Part shown: one piece after another, positions 27,465-37,011 of the stretch | How positions within the stretch are numbered: the stretch's first letter is position 1 | How the letters are laid out: the number at the start of each line of letters is the position of its first letter | NCBI GenBank assembly: GCA_027307335.1 | Contig: DAHUXD010000018.1 | Coordinates: 62,001 to 126,000, forward strand | Length of the DNA stretch: 64,000 bases | Origin: Acidobacteriota bacterium | GTDB lineage: Bacteria; Acidobacteriota; Thermoanaerobaculia; UBA5066; Gp7-AA6 | Direction of reading: 5' to 3' | Notes under the pieces: generated by a model | Database searches by the model: none | What the model saw: only the letters and a program-made list of their open reading frames with translations | Told to the model about the DNA's origin: nothing | Program-made: the position numbers and the translations under genes

Positions 27465-28662
27465 GGTGCAAGGCCTCCGAAGGATTGAGACTCGAGGCGC
27501 GGTAGGCGGGAACGGCGCCGAAGATCACCGCCACCGCGCAGGAGAAGAGGAACGCAACCACGGCCGACCAGGGCGAGACGCGGACGTCGAGGCCGCGGAC
27601 GAAGAGCTGCGTCAGAAATGGAAGACCCATGCCGATCGCGACGCCGAGCGCGGCGCCGGCCACGCCGAGGGAGAGGGCCTCGAAGAGGAACTGCGCGAGG
27701 ATGTCGCGGCGGCGCGCCCCGACCGACATGCGGACCCCGATCTCGCGCGTGCGCTGCTCGACCGACGCGAGCAGGATGTTCATGATCCCGACGCCGCCGA
27801 CGACCACGGAGACCGCCGCGGCGAGGATGAAGACGATGATCAGGCCCGTCGAGATGAGCTGCGCCATCCGGACGACCGACGTCATGCTCTCGACCTCGTA
27901 GAACGACCCGGAGCGGTGCCGTTCCTTCAGGATTTCCTCGACCGCCGCCACTGCCGCCGGCAGCACCGAGAAGTCGAGGGCCTCGGCGAAGACCGTCTTC
28001 ACCTGGTGCGTCGGCGTGAAGTACCAGGCGACGGTGATCGGGATCAGGATCGTCTCCGGAACGACCTCGCCGCGGCCGAGCGTGTCCACCGGCTCCTCGA
28101 ACTCGCCGACGACCTGGAAGGTCGTGTCGAGCGTGCGGATCGTCTTCTCCGGGGAGTCGTCGTTCGCGAACAGCTGGTTGTAGAGGTCGCGGTTGACGAC
28201 GCAGACGCGCGCGCGATCCTGCAGGTCGTCGGCGTCGAAGAATCGGCCGCGCAGGATGCGCAGGTTCTTGCGCACCTCGCCGTAGTTCTCCATCACGCCG
28301 AGGACGGTCAGCGTCTTGACCTGGGACTGCACCGTGACGTTGCCGTGCAGCGCCAGGAGCCCCGTCGCCCCGGAGAAGAACTCGCGGCGCGCGTCGATCG
28401 CTCGCACGTCGCCCTCGTTGATGTAGTCGTCCGTGATCCTCGAGACGCCCGACGTCGCGGTGCCACGGTAGTTGGCCCAGACGAGGTGGGAGCCGACGCC
28501 CTCGATCTGGCGCATCACGTAGCCGCGCCCCGTCAGGCCGAGCGTCACGACGAGGATGATCGAGGCGGTGCCGACGACGAGGCCCGCGAGCGTCAGCGAC
28601 GTCTGGACCGGGTTCTTCCGGAACCGATCCATCGCCATGCCGAAGACTTCGGGATTGAACAT
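27457..28662 (-). CDS. MacB-like ABC transporter permease (FtsX domain)
   Basis: A 401-residue inner-membrane permease with one helix after MDRFRKNPVQTSLTLAGLVVG, a MacB periplasmic core domain (about 45-260) and a C-terminal three-helix FtsX block containing GGVGIMNILLASVEQRTREI and VRMSVGARRRDI, the typical coupling region. MacB proper carries its ATPase on the same chain; this protein lacks it, and no ATP-binding subunit is in the operon. The start at 28662 follows the adaptor gene by 14 bp. It probably works with a HlyD-type adaptor (28677) and TolC (26109) to export a small molecule or peptide, using an ATPase encoded elsewhere. Confidence 0.9.
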   Translation of the reverse strand: MFNPEVFGMAMDRFRKNPVQTSLTLAGLVVGTASIILVVTLGLTGRGYVMRQIEGVGSHLVWANYRGTATSGVSRITDDYINEGDVRAIDARREFFSGATGLLALHGNVTVQSQVKTLTVLGVMENYGEVRKNLRILRGRFFDADDLQDRARVCVVNRDLYNQLFANDDSPEKTIRTLDTTFQVVGEFEEPVDTLGRGEVVPETILIPITVAWYFTPTHQVKTVFAEALDFSVLPAAVAAVEEILKERHRSGSFYEVESMTSVVRMAQLISTGLIIVFILAAAVSVVVGGVGIMNILLASVEQRTREIGVRMSVGARRRDILAQFLFEALSLGVAGAALGVAIGMGLPFLTQLFVRGLDVRVSPWSAVVAFLFSCAVAVIFGAVPAYRASSLNPSEALHHE

Positions 28663-28676
28663 GACCGGGAGGCGTC

Positions 28677-29897
28677 CTACGCCTTGGGCCCGGCGGAGCG
28701 GACACGGAGGCCGTCCGACAGCGTGACGCTGCCGGGCAGAATGACGGTGTCCTTCTCGCCGACGCCCGAGAGGATTTCCGCCTCGGTCAGCCCGAGCAGC
28801 CCGACCTCGACCGCATGGCGGCGCGCGCGCCCGCTGTCGAGGACGTATACGTAGCGCCGTTCCCCGTCGCGGATCAGGCTCGCACGCGGGACGACGAGGG
28901 CGCCCGCCTTCTCGCCGGTGACGATCTGGACCTCCACCGCGGCATTCGACGGCAGGAGCGCGCGGGGGTCGGCGACCTCGCCGAGCACCTCGCCGACCTC
29001 GCGGCCGCCGACGTCCCGGAGGCCGGGATCGACGAAGGTCACCTTGCCCTCCCAGCGCTCGCGCGGGAGCCCGTCGAACGTGACGACGAGCCGCTGGCCG
29101 ACGGCGGTCTGCGGCAGGTCGGGCTGGTCCACGCGCGCGCGCAGCCGCCGGTGCGCCGGGTCGATCACGTTCGCGACGACCTGGCCCGCCGAGACGGCCT
29201 CGCCGACGCGCCGCGGCAGCCCGTAGACCAGCCCGTCGGCCGGCGCGCGGACCGTCATGGCCGCGACGCGCCGCTCGAGGTCGTCGGCCGATTTCCGGGC
29301 GAGCGCGATGCGCGATCCGGCGCCGCCGCTCGGCGACCCCTCGAGCGCCGCCAGGCGCGCCCGGGCCGCGCGGAGCTTGTCCCGCGCCTGCGCCCACGCG
29401 AGCTCGTCCTGCTCGTACGTCATCCGCGTGATGGCGCCGCTCGCGAGGAGCCGCTTGTCGGCGTCGAGGATCCGGGCGGCGTGCTGCTCCTGTCGCTCGA
29501 GCTCCGCCGCGTCCGAGGAGGCGGCCGAGCGGTCGGATTCCAGGCGCAGCACCTCGGAGCGCGCGTCGAGGGCCTCCTTCGAGAGCTCGTCGTTGGCGAG
29601 GCGCAGGAGCGGTGTGCCCGCGCGGACGCGGTCGCCGCTCGACGCCAGGATCTCCGCGACGGCGCCGGAGTCGCTCGCCCGGAGCTCGCCGCCCGGCGGG
29701 GGCTCGAGGGTCCCGTCGCACTGGACGGGCACGAGGAGGCTGCCCCGGCGGACCTCCGCCGTCTGGACGGCCGGAGCCTTCGGGCGCGAGAGCGCGGCGA
29801 CCGAGAAGACGACGGCGACGAGGGCGATCACGCCCCCGGCCCACCACCAGCGGCGGCGGGTCTGCCCGGCGGCCTCCGCGGCGGTCGCAGCGCTCAT
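28677..29897 (-). CDS. HlyD/MacA-type periplasmic adaptor
   Basis: A 406-residue membrane-fusion protein: N-terminal membrane anchor (RWWWAGGVIALVAVVFSVAAL), a first barrel/lipoyl half (ASDSGAVAEILASSGDRVRAGTPL), an Ala/Arg-rich coiled-coil hairpin (about 105-215), a second lipoyl half (VRAPADGLVYGLPRRVGEAV) and a beta-barrel with GLPRERWEGKVTFV. It bridges the FtsX permease and the TolC channel encoded just downstream. It is the first gene of the operon, with a REPIN-like inverted repeat just upstream. Confidence 0.9.
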   Translation of the reverse strand: MSAATAAEAAGQTRRRWWWAGGVIALVAVVFSVAALSRPKAPAVQTAEVRRGSLLVPVQCDGTLEPPPGGELRASDSGAVAEILASSGDRVRAGTPLLRLANDELSKEALDARSEVLRLESDRSAASSDAAELERQEQHAARILDADKRLLASGAITRMTYEQDELAWAQARDKLRAARARLAALEGSPSGGAGSRIALARKSADDLERRVAAMTVRAPADGLVYGLPRRVGEAVSAGQVVANVIDPAHRRLRARVDQPDLPQTAVGQRLVVTFDGLPRERWEGKVTFVDPGLRDVGGREVGEVLGEVADPRALLPSNAAVEVQIVTGEKAGALVVPRASLIRDGERRYVYVLDSGRARRHAVEVGLLGLTEAEILSGVGEKDTVILPGSVTLSDGLRVRSAGPKA

Positions 29898-29926
29898 CCG
29901 GCCAATTCTACAGGCCGGCTTTACCG

Positions 29927-29987
29927 GGGGTCAGGTCTCTCAAGGGTGATCTCGGCACTCGGAACGCTCTTTGAGAGACCTGACCCC
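29927..29987. repeat. REPIN-like inverted repeat pair
   Basis: GGGGTCAGGTCTCTCAA (29927-29943) and its exact complement (29971-29987) enclose 27 bases. The first 14 bases are identical to the REP sequences that flank the transposase at 44383-45354. It lies between the end of the deacylase gene and the start of the adaptor gene, both on the minus strand. Confidence 0.8.
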
Positions 29988-29990
29988 AGG

Positions 29991-31505
29991 CTACGCCCCC
30001 CGGTGCTCGGCGGCGGCCGGGCCGCGCAGGACCCGGCCGGGTCGCGCCCCGGTCGCCTTCGCGTCGGACCAGACCGCCTGACCGTTGACGAGGACGAGAA
30101 CGATCCCCTCCGAGAGGCGCCGCGGGTCCTCGAACGTCGAGCGGTCGATCACCGTCTGCGGGTCGAAGAGAACGAGGTCGGCCTTCAGTCCCGGCGCGAC
30201 GCGGCCGCGGTCGGCCAGCTTCATCCGCGACGCCGGCATCGACGTCATCTTCTTCACGGCGTCCTCGAGTGTCAGGAGGTGCTCCTCGCGGACGAACCGC
30301 CCGAGCACCCGCGGAAAGGTTCCCGCGCCGCGGGGATGGTCCGCCGCGATGCCGCCGTCGGAGGCGACCATGACCCAGGGCTGGCGGTAGAACGCGCGGA
30401 CATCCTCCTTCGTCATCGAGTGGCCGATGATGTCCGCACCGCCTTCGCTCACCATCCTCGAGTAGAGCGCGACCGGCGTGAGGCTCTCCTCCTTCGCGAT
30501 CTGCTCGAGCGTCTTGCCGGCGTACGCGGGGTGCGCCTTGCAGGCGGTGACCGTGATCCGGGAGGGACCGCCGAGAACCCGCAGCGCCTCCGCGACGCTC
30601 GTCGGGTCGTCGTAGCGCTTGTCGGGGACGATGACCTCGAGGTTCGAGTGCCAGGCCTCGTACGGGTAGCAGTCCGCCTCGACGTCCTGCCCCTTCTTCC
30701 GCGCCGCGTCGATCAGCGCGATTGCCTGAGGCGTCTTCCCCCAGACGCCGATCGTGCCGAGCTTGATGTGCGAGATCTGGAGCGGCAGCCCGCCGCGCTT
30801 CGAGATCGCGATCGCCTCCTCGAAGGCAGAGAGCGCCTTCTCGGCCTCGTCGCGGACGTGGGTCATGTAGAAGCCGCCGTGGCGCGCTGCGGCCTTCGAG
30901 AGCGCGACGAGCTCGTCGGTCGCGGCGTAGCTGCCGACGTCGTACTCGAGGCCCGAGGAGAGGCCCGAGGCCCCTTCGCGCATTCCCTGCTCGACGAGCT
31001 CCGCCATCTTGACCACCTCGGCAGGCGTGGCGGTCCGGCGGAAGTCCTTGCCCATCACGAGCGAGCGGACGGTCTCGTGGCCGACCATGGTCATGACGTT
31101 GACGGCCGCGGGCGACTTCTCGATGCCGTCGAACCACTCGCCGATCGGCCACGGCGAGTCGCCGTCGGGGCCCTCCACGATCGTCGTGATGCCCTGGGAA
31201 ACCTGCGTCTCGGCGAGGGGGTCGGTCTTGAGCCCGTCGACCGAGTGGTTGTGCACGTCGATGAAGCCCGGCGCGAGGACGAGCCCCTCGGCCCGGACGA
31301 CCTTCTCCCCCGCCGCGGGGGTCAGCGCGCCCACCTCGGCGATGCGGTCGCCGCGCACACGCACGTCCGCGCGCGCGAGCGGCGCGCCGGTGCCGTCCGC
31401 GACGCGGGCGCCGACGATGAGCATCGACGGCGCAGGCTCGTCGGGGGCGGCGGCAAGGACGGAGAGGGCGAGGATCGACCCGGCAGCCAGGGAGAAGAGT
31501 TTCAT
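29991..31505 (-). CDS. N-acyl-D-amino-acid deacylase family amidohydrolase, exported
   Basis: A protein of about 504 residues with a signal peptide (MKLFSLAAGSILALSVLAAA). It is a metal-dependent amidohydrolase: FIDVHNHSVDGL carries the HxH metal motif after the first beta sandwich, then EGPDGDSPWPIGEWF, SSGLEYDVG, FYMTHVRDEAE, LQISHIKLG, and ASDGGIAADHPRGAGTFPRVL with the catalytic Asp, as in D-aminoacylases. It removes N-acyl groups from D-amino acids or related peptides and suggests scavenging of cell-wall material in the periplasm. An ATG nine bases upstream (31514) is also possible. It follows the sulfatase-fold TPR gene on the same strand. Confidence 0.88.
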   Translation of the reverse strand: MKLFSLAAGSILALSVLAAAPDEPAPSMLIVGARVADGTGAPLARADVRVRGDRIAEVGALTPAAGEKVVRAEGLVLAPGFIDVHNHSVDGLKTDPLAETQVSQGITTIVEGPDGDSPWPIGEWFDGIEKSPAAVNVMTMVGHETVRSLVMGKDFRRTATPAEVVKMAELVEQGMREGASGLSSGLEYDVGSYAATDELVALSKAAARHGGFYMTHVRDEAEKALSAFEEAIAISKRGGLPLQISHIKLGTIGVWGKTPQAIALIDAARKKGQDVEADCYPYEAWHSNLEVIVPDKRYDDPTSVAEALRVLGGPSRITVTACKAHPAYAGKTLEQIAKEESLTPVALYSRMVSEGGADIIGHSMTKEDVRAFYRQPWVMVASDGGIAADHPRGAGTFPRVLGRFVREEHLLTLEDAVKKMTSMPASRMKLADRGRVAPGLKADLVLFDPQTVIDRSTFEDPRRLSEGIVLVLVNGQAVWSDAKATGARPGRVLRGPAAAEHRGA

Positions 31506-31556
31506 GGCCCGCATTCTTTCATGCAGGCCGGCCCGGACTCGAAGCTCGAGATGCGC

Positions 31557-33674
31557 CTAGATTCCCTGTCGCTTCATGTCGGCGAGCACGGCGCGGACCT
31601 CCGCGATGTCCTTGCCGTACTGCTTCGGGGGGGCCGTCGCGACGAACTTCTCGAGCGCGAGGCGCGCCGTCTTCCAGTCCTGGATCTGCCCCGCGACGCG
31701 GCCGACGTTGTAGAGCGCGTCGTACTGCTCCGGGTTGATCTCGAGGCACTTCTGCCAGGCGTCGATCGCCTTGCGCGGCTGCCCGAGCTGCATCCAGGCG
31801 ACGCCGAGCGCGTTCCAGGCGCGCGTGTGTCGCTTCCCGAGGCGGATCGCCGCCTCGAGGTTCTGCCGCGCCTCCTCCGCGCGCCCGAGCTTGAGCATCG
31901 CGATGCCGATGTTCTGGTACGCGACCGCGTTCGACGGGTCGAGCTCGAGGACGCGCGCGAAGACGGGCAGCGCCTCGGCGGGCTTTCCCGAATCGGCGAG
32001 CGCGACGCCGAGCGCGTTCAGCGTCTCCGGCTCCTCGCTCTCGCGATAGCCCTGGAGCACGCGGACCGCCTCGGCCGGGCGGCCGATCTCGGACAGGAGC
32101 ATCGCCCGCTGCCGGTCGACACTCTCGCCGCCCGCGCCGGCGGCCTGCGCCTTTTCGAACGTGGCGAGGACTCCGGCGAGGTCGCCGCGGCACCGGAGCA
32201 CCATCGCGAGGTGCATGTAGCCGAGCTTCATCTTCGGGTTCTCGGCCACCACCTTTCGCGCGATCGGCAGCGCCTCGGCGCACTTGCCGTCCTCCTTCAG
32301 CTCCATGATGTGGTGGAGCGTCTGGTCGACCACGATGAGCGTCTTCGGGTCGTCGCCCGGCCCGTAGCTCGCCTTCACCTCGCCGGAGCCGGTGAGGTAC
32401 CCGAGGCTCCGGAGCTTCGCGGCCTCCTCCGAACCGACCGTGCCCCGCTCGTGCGGCGGCGCGGGCAGCTCGAGGAGGCGCTTGCGGAGCCGGCGGAGCG
32501 CGTCGGGCGACTGCGGCACGAGGTTCTTCGCCTCGGCCGGATCGGCCGGGAGCTCGTAGAGCTCCGGGATCGGCAGGTCGATGTACTTGTCCCCGCCGCT
32601 CGCGAGACCCCGCAGCGGCGCCCAGCCGCGGTTGAACGCGGCGGACAACGCCTCGAAGTAACTTCCCTCGGGCGCCTCGCGGCGATCCGCGGGCAGCAGG
32701 GACTGGCCGGTCAGCTCCGCGGGCTTCGTTTCGCCGAGGGCGTCGAGGACGGTCGGCACCACGTCGATGTGACGGGCCCAGACGTCGTCGCGGGCCGGGC
32801 CGATCAGGCCGGGACACCAGACGAACAGCGGGACGTGCAGCGTCGCCTCGTAACAGAAGAGGCCGTGCGTCAGCTCGCCGTGGTCGCCGCGCGCCTCCCC
32901 GTGGTCCGCCGTCACCACCAGCAGCGGGGCCGGCTGGACGCTCCGGAGCTCCGCGAGCAGCGGGGCGAGCGACGCGTCCGTGTACGAGACCTCGCCGAGA
33001 TAGAAGTCGTCCGGGTACTTCTTCTTGTACTCCTCCGGGGGCTCGTAGGGCGCGTGCGGGTCGTAGAGGTGGACCCAGAGGAACCGGGGCTTGCCCTCCT
33101 GCGCGCGCCACCACTCGACCGCGGCCTGGATCACGTCCTCGGCGCGCGCCTGCTGGATGTCGAACTCGAACTGCTCGTCGAGGTGCCGGTAGAGCTCATC
33201 GTAGACGTCGAAGTCGTGGTTCAGGCCGTAGCGCGAGTCGAGCACGTACGCGCCGACGAAGGCGCCTGTCGCGTATCCCTTCGCCTTCAGCCGCGTCGCG
33301 GCCGTCGGCGTCTTCGCCGAGAGGCGGAACCCGGCGTTCTCGCGCACGCCGTGCTGGTACGGAAGCATCCCCGTGAGGATGTTCGTGTGGGACGGGAGCG
33401 TGATCACGTTGTGGGCGTGCGCCTGCGCGAACACGCGCCCCTCGCCCGCGAACCGGTCGAGATTCGGCGTCGTGCCGCGGGTGTTCCCGTCGAAGCCGAC
33501 CGCGTCGTAGCGCAGGGTGTCGATCGTGACGAGGATGACGTCGCGGAGCGGCCGCTTCGCCGCGGGTTTCGTCGCGGCGGATGCTCCGGCCGCTCCGGGC
33601 GCCTCCGCCCGCCGGCACGCGGCGACCGCCACGAGGAGGCTTCCGAGGAGCGCGCGCCGGATGGGCTTCTTCAC
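31557..33674 (-). CDS. Sulfatase-fold lipoprotein with C-terminal TPR repeats
   Basis: A 705-residue lipoprotein (lipobox VAAC near residue 20). The alkaline-phosphatase/sulfatase-superfamily domain (about 44-420) shows VTIDTLRYDAVGF (metal ligands), TLPSHTNILTG, YDPHAPYEPP and VTADHGEARGDHGELTHG. The position of the formylglycine-forming Cys/Ser is a Thr (TLPSH), so classical sulfatase chemistry is unlikely; Thr nucleophiles are known from phosphoglycerol and phosphoethanolamine transferases of the same fold. From about 440 to the end are TPR repeats. It probably acts in the periplasm on phospho- or sulfo-esters. A GC-rich hairpin with a T-run separates it from the TonB receptor gene upstream. 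Confidence 0.85.
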   Translation of the reverse strand: MKKPIRRALLGSLLVAVAACRRAEAPGAAGASAATKPAAKRPLRDVILVTIDTLRYDAVGFDGNTRGTTPNLDRFAGEGRVFAQAHAHNVITLPSHTNILTGMLPYQHGVRENAGFRLSAKTPTAATRLKAKGYATGAFVGAYVLDSRYGLNHDFDVYDELYRHLDEQFEFDIQQARAEDVIQAAVEWWRAQEGKPRFLWVHLYDPHAPYEPPEEYKKKYPDDFYLGEVSYTDASLAPLLAELRSVQPAPLLVVTADHGEARGDHGELTHGLFCYEATLHVPLFVWCPGLIGPARDDVWARHIDVVPTVLDALGETKPAELTGQSLLPADRREAPEGSYFEALSAAFNRGWAPLRGLASGGDKYIDLPIPELYELPADPAEAKNLVPQSPDALRRLRKRLLELPAPPHERGTVGSEEAAKLRSLGYLTGSGEVKASYGPGDDPKTLIVVDQTLHHIMELKEDGKCAEALPIARKVVAENPKMKLGYMHLAMVLRCRGDLAGVLATFEKAQAAGAGGESVDRQRAMLLSEIGRPAEAVRVLQGYRESEEPETLNALGVALADSGKPAEALPVFARVLELDPSNAVAYQNIGIAMLKLGRAEEARQNLEAAIRLGKRHTRAWNALGVAWMQLGQPRKAIDAWQKCLEINPEQYDALYNVGRVAGQIQDWKTARLALEKFVATAPPKQYGKDIAEVRAVLADMKRQGI

Positions 33675-33692
33675 CGCCGCCAGAAAACCGGA

Positions 33693-33721
33693 GGGCCCGC
33701 CCGGAATTCCCGGACGGGCCC
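33693..33721 (-). terminator. Probable intrinsic terminator of the TonB receptor gene
   Basis: GGGCCCG (33693-33699) pairs with CGGGCCC (33715-33721) around a CCGG/CCGG inner stem. On the minus strand the hairpin is followed by TCCGGTTTTC. It lies between the stop of the TonB receptor gene (33741) and the start of the sulfatase-fold gene (33674). Confidence 0.65.
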
Positions 33722-33740
33722 CCGGAAAAACGGCGAATCC

Positions 33741-36700
33741 CTAGAAGTTGACCTGAATGCCGAGCCGCACGATGCGCGGGCTCTGCACCTCGATGATCTG
33801 GTTGAAGAAGGGGTTCTGCGTGAAGGTTCCCTTCGAGACCTTGTAGTCGCCGGTCCTCTGGTATCGCTGCAAGATGGTGTTGGCGTTCGCCACGTTGAAG
33901 AGCTCCGCCGCCGGAATGATCGTCACGCCCCCCAGGGTGAACGTCTTCGAGAGGCGCAGGTCGAGCTCGTACACGTTGTCGTAGCGGTACGTGTCGACCT
34001 GCCCGATCTGGATGAAGTAGGTGTGATCGATCCCCTGCGAATCCGTGACGCCTCGGACACGGACGTAGTACGGGTTCGGGTAGCCCTCCCGTCCGAAGAA
34101 GTTCGCGCCGAGGTCGAGGCCCCAGGGCCCCTGGTAGAGGGCGTTGACGTTGAACTGCCAGTTCGCGTTCAGGAACACGGAAGTCTTCGAGGAGTAACCG
34201 ACCGCGATACAGGAAGTCTGCGGCGGACTCCCGCAGTTCTGGCCGCCGAGGTCCCAGAGGTTGTTCGGGTTCTGGATCGATGCGGCGGTCAGATTCTGAG
34301 TGAAGTTGTTCCAGCCGAAGTTGGCCCGCAGCATCCAGTGGTCCGCCAGCCGTTTCTGGACCGAGAAGTCCACGCCATAGTACTGCTGCGTGGCCCCCGG
34401 CCGGTCCGAGATCGTGACGCCCGCCGGCGTCACGGGCAGGTTCTGAGCGTAGAAAGGCTCGTCGATCGGTATCGTGAAGCCGTTGGGGGCCGTCGCCACG
34501 CACGGGCCGATGTTGCCGTTGGCGTCCTGGCACTCGGTGCGCCCCGCGGGGGTCCAGTCCCCGACTCCGGTCACGCCCGTCGGCAGGTTCTGGAGGAGGT
34601 TGTTCGTCGTGCGATACGTGAACGTCGCCGAGGCGGCCAGCGAGTCCGTGAACTGCTGGTCGACGCCGGCCGTGATCTCCTGCGTCTTCGGCACCTTCAG
34701 GTTCGGCTGGATCACGTTCGGCACGTTCGGCAGGCCCGCCGGGTCGATGCTGTTGTAGAAGCCGTAGATCCCTTCGTCCAGGCGAACTTCGTTCGCCTGG
34801 ACGATGTGGTCGTGGTTCAAGTCCGTCCAGTAGTAGTAGTACCCGTTCGAGATCGGCACGCCGCTCGCGTAGTAGCCGATGAAGCCGAGCTGGTCGGCGA
34901 ACTGGGCGTAGGACGCGCGGAGCAGCGTCGTCTTCTTTTCGCCGAGCGCGTAGGTCGCGGAGACGCGCGGCTGCCAGTTGGTGAGATCGAACTGCCAGCC
35001 ACTGGCGCCGTGGTAATTCACCGTCGGCAGGCCGGGGAAGCTCCCGGCGTTGTTGTAACCGCAGTTGGTGCAGCCCTGGGCGGGGAACAGGGTGTTGCCG
35101 AACGAGACGCCCGGCAGGTTCTTCGCCTGCTGGCGGTCGTAGCGCACGCCGACCTGCACCGTCAGGTTGCCGGTGGTGATCGTGTCGCCCAGGGTGCCGC
35201 TCCAGAACACGTTCTTGTACACCGGGCGGACGCCGCGCGAGATCAGGGCCGTGTTCGAGGAGGAGTAGGTGTATTCGCTTCCGGCGTTCTGATCGCCCGG
35301 ATAGCCCGTGGCCGAGTCGGCGATCTGCTGGCGGTAGTTGAACGAGAACTTCAGCTCGTGGTTGAGCGAACCCGTGTTGAAGAATTTCGACATCGTCAGG
35401 TTCGCCTGCTTCTGCGGGTCCTTGGCCCAGTAGTAGGGGTAGTTGTTGTACCAGGTCCCGTTCTGATAGTTCGCTTGCCGGCTGGGATCGCCGTTGCAGA
35501 CGATCTGGAACGGCAGGTTGTTGCATCCCTTCGAGCCGTTGGCGATGCTGGTGTAATCGGGATTCTGGTAGCTCGCGAAGAGCGACGCGAAGAAGTCGGA
35601 CGAGAACACGTTCGAATCTTCGACCTTGAAGAAGTTGGTGGGAATGAGCAGCGTCGTCGCCGCGGCCAGTGAGCGCGTCGGACCGAGGTTGGTGTTGTCC
35701 TGGGTCCGGTCGCTCCGCTGGTAGAAGAGCTGCGCGGAGTTCGAGTTCGAGATCTGCCAGTTCAGCTTCGCGTTCCAGGGCTCGAGGTTGACGGACGACG
35801 GCGAAGAGAAAGTGCCGAAATTCGTGCTGAATCCCGTCGTGTTCGTGTTGATCGTCTGATCGGACCCGGCGAACCACAGCCACAGCTTGTCCTTCAGGAT
35901 CGGGCCGCCGAAGTCGGCGCCGTACTCTCGGATGAAGCGCGTGTTGTTGGTCGGGATGCCCTCGTCGATCGCCTCCTGCGGCGTGTTGTTCGACTGCCAG
36001 TTGCCCGACGCGTAGAGGTATCGCGCCGCGCCGCGGTACTCGTTGGTGCCGCGCTTGGTGACGACGTTGATCGTCACGCCCGAGGTCTGCTGCTCGAGCA
36101 GCGAGCCGCCGGTCGCGACCTCGACGTCCTGGAACGTGCCGAAGTCGAAGAAGGTATTCGTGCCGCCGTTCTGGCGCGCGAAGGGGTTGCCGTAAGTGTT
36201 GTCGGTCGTCGTCACGCCGTCCACCTGGTACGCGACGTTGCCGGAGCCCTTCGAGATGAAGTCCGGGCCGCCCGCGATGCCGCTCTGGTTGCCGGCGACG
36301 TTGACCGTGTCGATCTGGACGCCCGGCACCTGCTGGATGAGCGACCAGATGTCGCGGGACGTCGGGATCTGCGTCAGCTCCTCGTGCGAGAAGTTCTCGC
36401 CGGTCTCGACCTTGCGCGTGTCGATGAGCGGCGTCGCGCTCGTCACCGTGACGGTCTCCTGGACCTTCGAGAGCTTCAGCTGCACGTCGACCTGGGTGTT
36501 CTTGCCGACGGAGACCGTCACGTTCTCGCGCGTGACCGTCGTGAAACCCGGCATCATCACCGTGACCGAGTACACGCCAGGCGGGACCCTGAGGAAACGA
36601 AACAGGCCGTTGGCGTCCACGCTCGTCGTCATCGGCCGGGAGGGACCGTTGAGCGTGGCGGTCCCGCCGGGGATCGTTCCGCCCTGCTCGTCGATCACGT

Positions 36701-36800
36701 TGCCGTAGACGTTGCCCGTGTTCACCTGGGCAAAGAGGGGCGCCGCCAGACAGAGCGCCGCCAGAAAAAGAAGCACGAAACCGCGAATCCCCTTCCGCAT
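33741..36800 (-). CDS. Oar-like TonB-dependent receptor
   Basis: A 1019-residue outer-membrane receptor. It has a signal peptide, then a carboxypeptidase-regulatory-like beta domain (about 27-115; GNVYGNVIDEQGGTIPGGTA ... PPGVYSVTVMMPGF), a plug domain (about 125-260; VQETVTVTSATPLIDT, LIQQVPGVQ, YQVDGVTTTDN) and a large beta barrel rich in Asn/Gln/Tyr loops, ending in the outer-membrane signature IQVNF. An AGGAGG ribosome site fixes the ATG at 36800. Such receptors import large substrates or support protein secretion. No substrate is indicated. It is divergent from the cyanophycinase-like gene. Confidence 0.92.
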   Translation of the reverse strand: MRKGIRGFVLLFLAALCLAAPLFAQVNTGNVYGNVIDEQGGTIPGGTATLNGPSRPMTTSVDANGLFRFLRVPPGVYSVTVMMPGFTTVTRENVTVSVGKNTQVDVQLKLSKVQETVTVTSATPLIDTRKVETGENFSHEELTQIPTSRDIWSLIQQVPGVQIDTVNVAGNQSGIAGGPDFISKGSGNVAYQVDGVTTTDNTYGNPFARQNGGTNTFFDFGTFQDVEVATGGSLLEQQTSGVTINVVTKRGTNEYRGAARYLYASGNWQSNNTPQEAIDEGIPTNNTRFIREYGADFGGPILKDKLWLWFAGSDQTINTNTTGFSTNFGTFSSPSSVNLEPWNAKLNWQISNSNSAQLFYQRSDRTQDNTNLGPTRSLAAATTLLIPTNFFKVEDSNVFSSDFFASLFASYQNPDYTSIANGSKGCNNLPFQIVCNGDPSRQANYQNGTWYNNYPYYWAKDPQKQANLTMSKFFNTGSLNHELKFSFNYRQQIADSATGYPGDQNAGSEYTYSSSNTALISRGVRPVYKNVFWSGTLGDTITTGNLTVQVGVRYDRQQAKNLPGVSFGNTLFPAQGCTNCGYNNAGSFPGLPTVNYHGASGWQFDLTNWQPRVSATYALGEKKTTLLRASYAQFADQLGFIGYYASGVPISNGYYYYWTDLNHDHIVQANEVRLDEGIYGFYNSIDPAGLPNVPNVIQPNLKVPKTQEITAGVDQQFTDSLAASATFTYRTTNNLLQNLPTGVTGVGDWTPAGRTECQDANGNIGPCVATAPNGFTIPIDEPFYAQNLPVTPAGVTISDRPGATQQYYGVDFSVQKRLADHWMLRANFGWNNFTQNLTAASIQNPNNLWDLGGQNCGSPPQTSCIAVGYSSKTSVFLNANWQFNVNALYQGPWGLDLGANFFGREGYPNPYYVRVRGVTDSQGIDHTYFIQIGQVDTYRYDNVYELDLRLSKTFTLGGVTIIPAAELFNVANANTILQRYQRTGDYKVSKGTFTQNPFFNQIIEVQSPRIVRLGIQVNF

Positions 36801-37011
36801 GAGCGACCTCCTCCACTCAGAGAATCGGCTCGGAGAGTGTTGCGCGTATGCTACTCCGGGTCTCGAATTAATCAACCAGAGATCTGACGCGTGACGAGCA
36901 CGGCCCGCCGATTCGAAATCGCGAACGCGCCCTCCGGTTTTCTGAAACGCGTGACCGGAAGTCACGGGCCCGCGCGGCGAGAGAGCGCCGCGAAAGAAGG
37001 AGGCTGACCGC

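Noticed and set aside
28815-35672. Very long plus-strand open frame opposite the exporter, deacylase, sulfatase-fold and TonB receptor genes.
   Set aside because: It is an antisense shadow caused by high GC at third codon positions. Its translation is Arg/Val/Asp/Leu-rich without domains, and the minus-strand genes are unmistakable.
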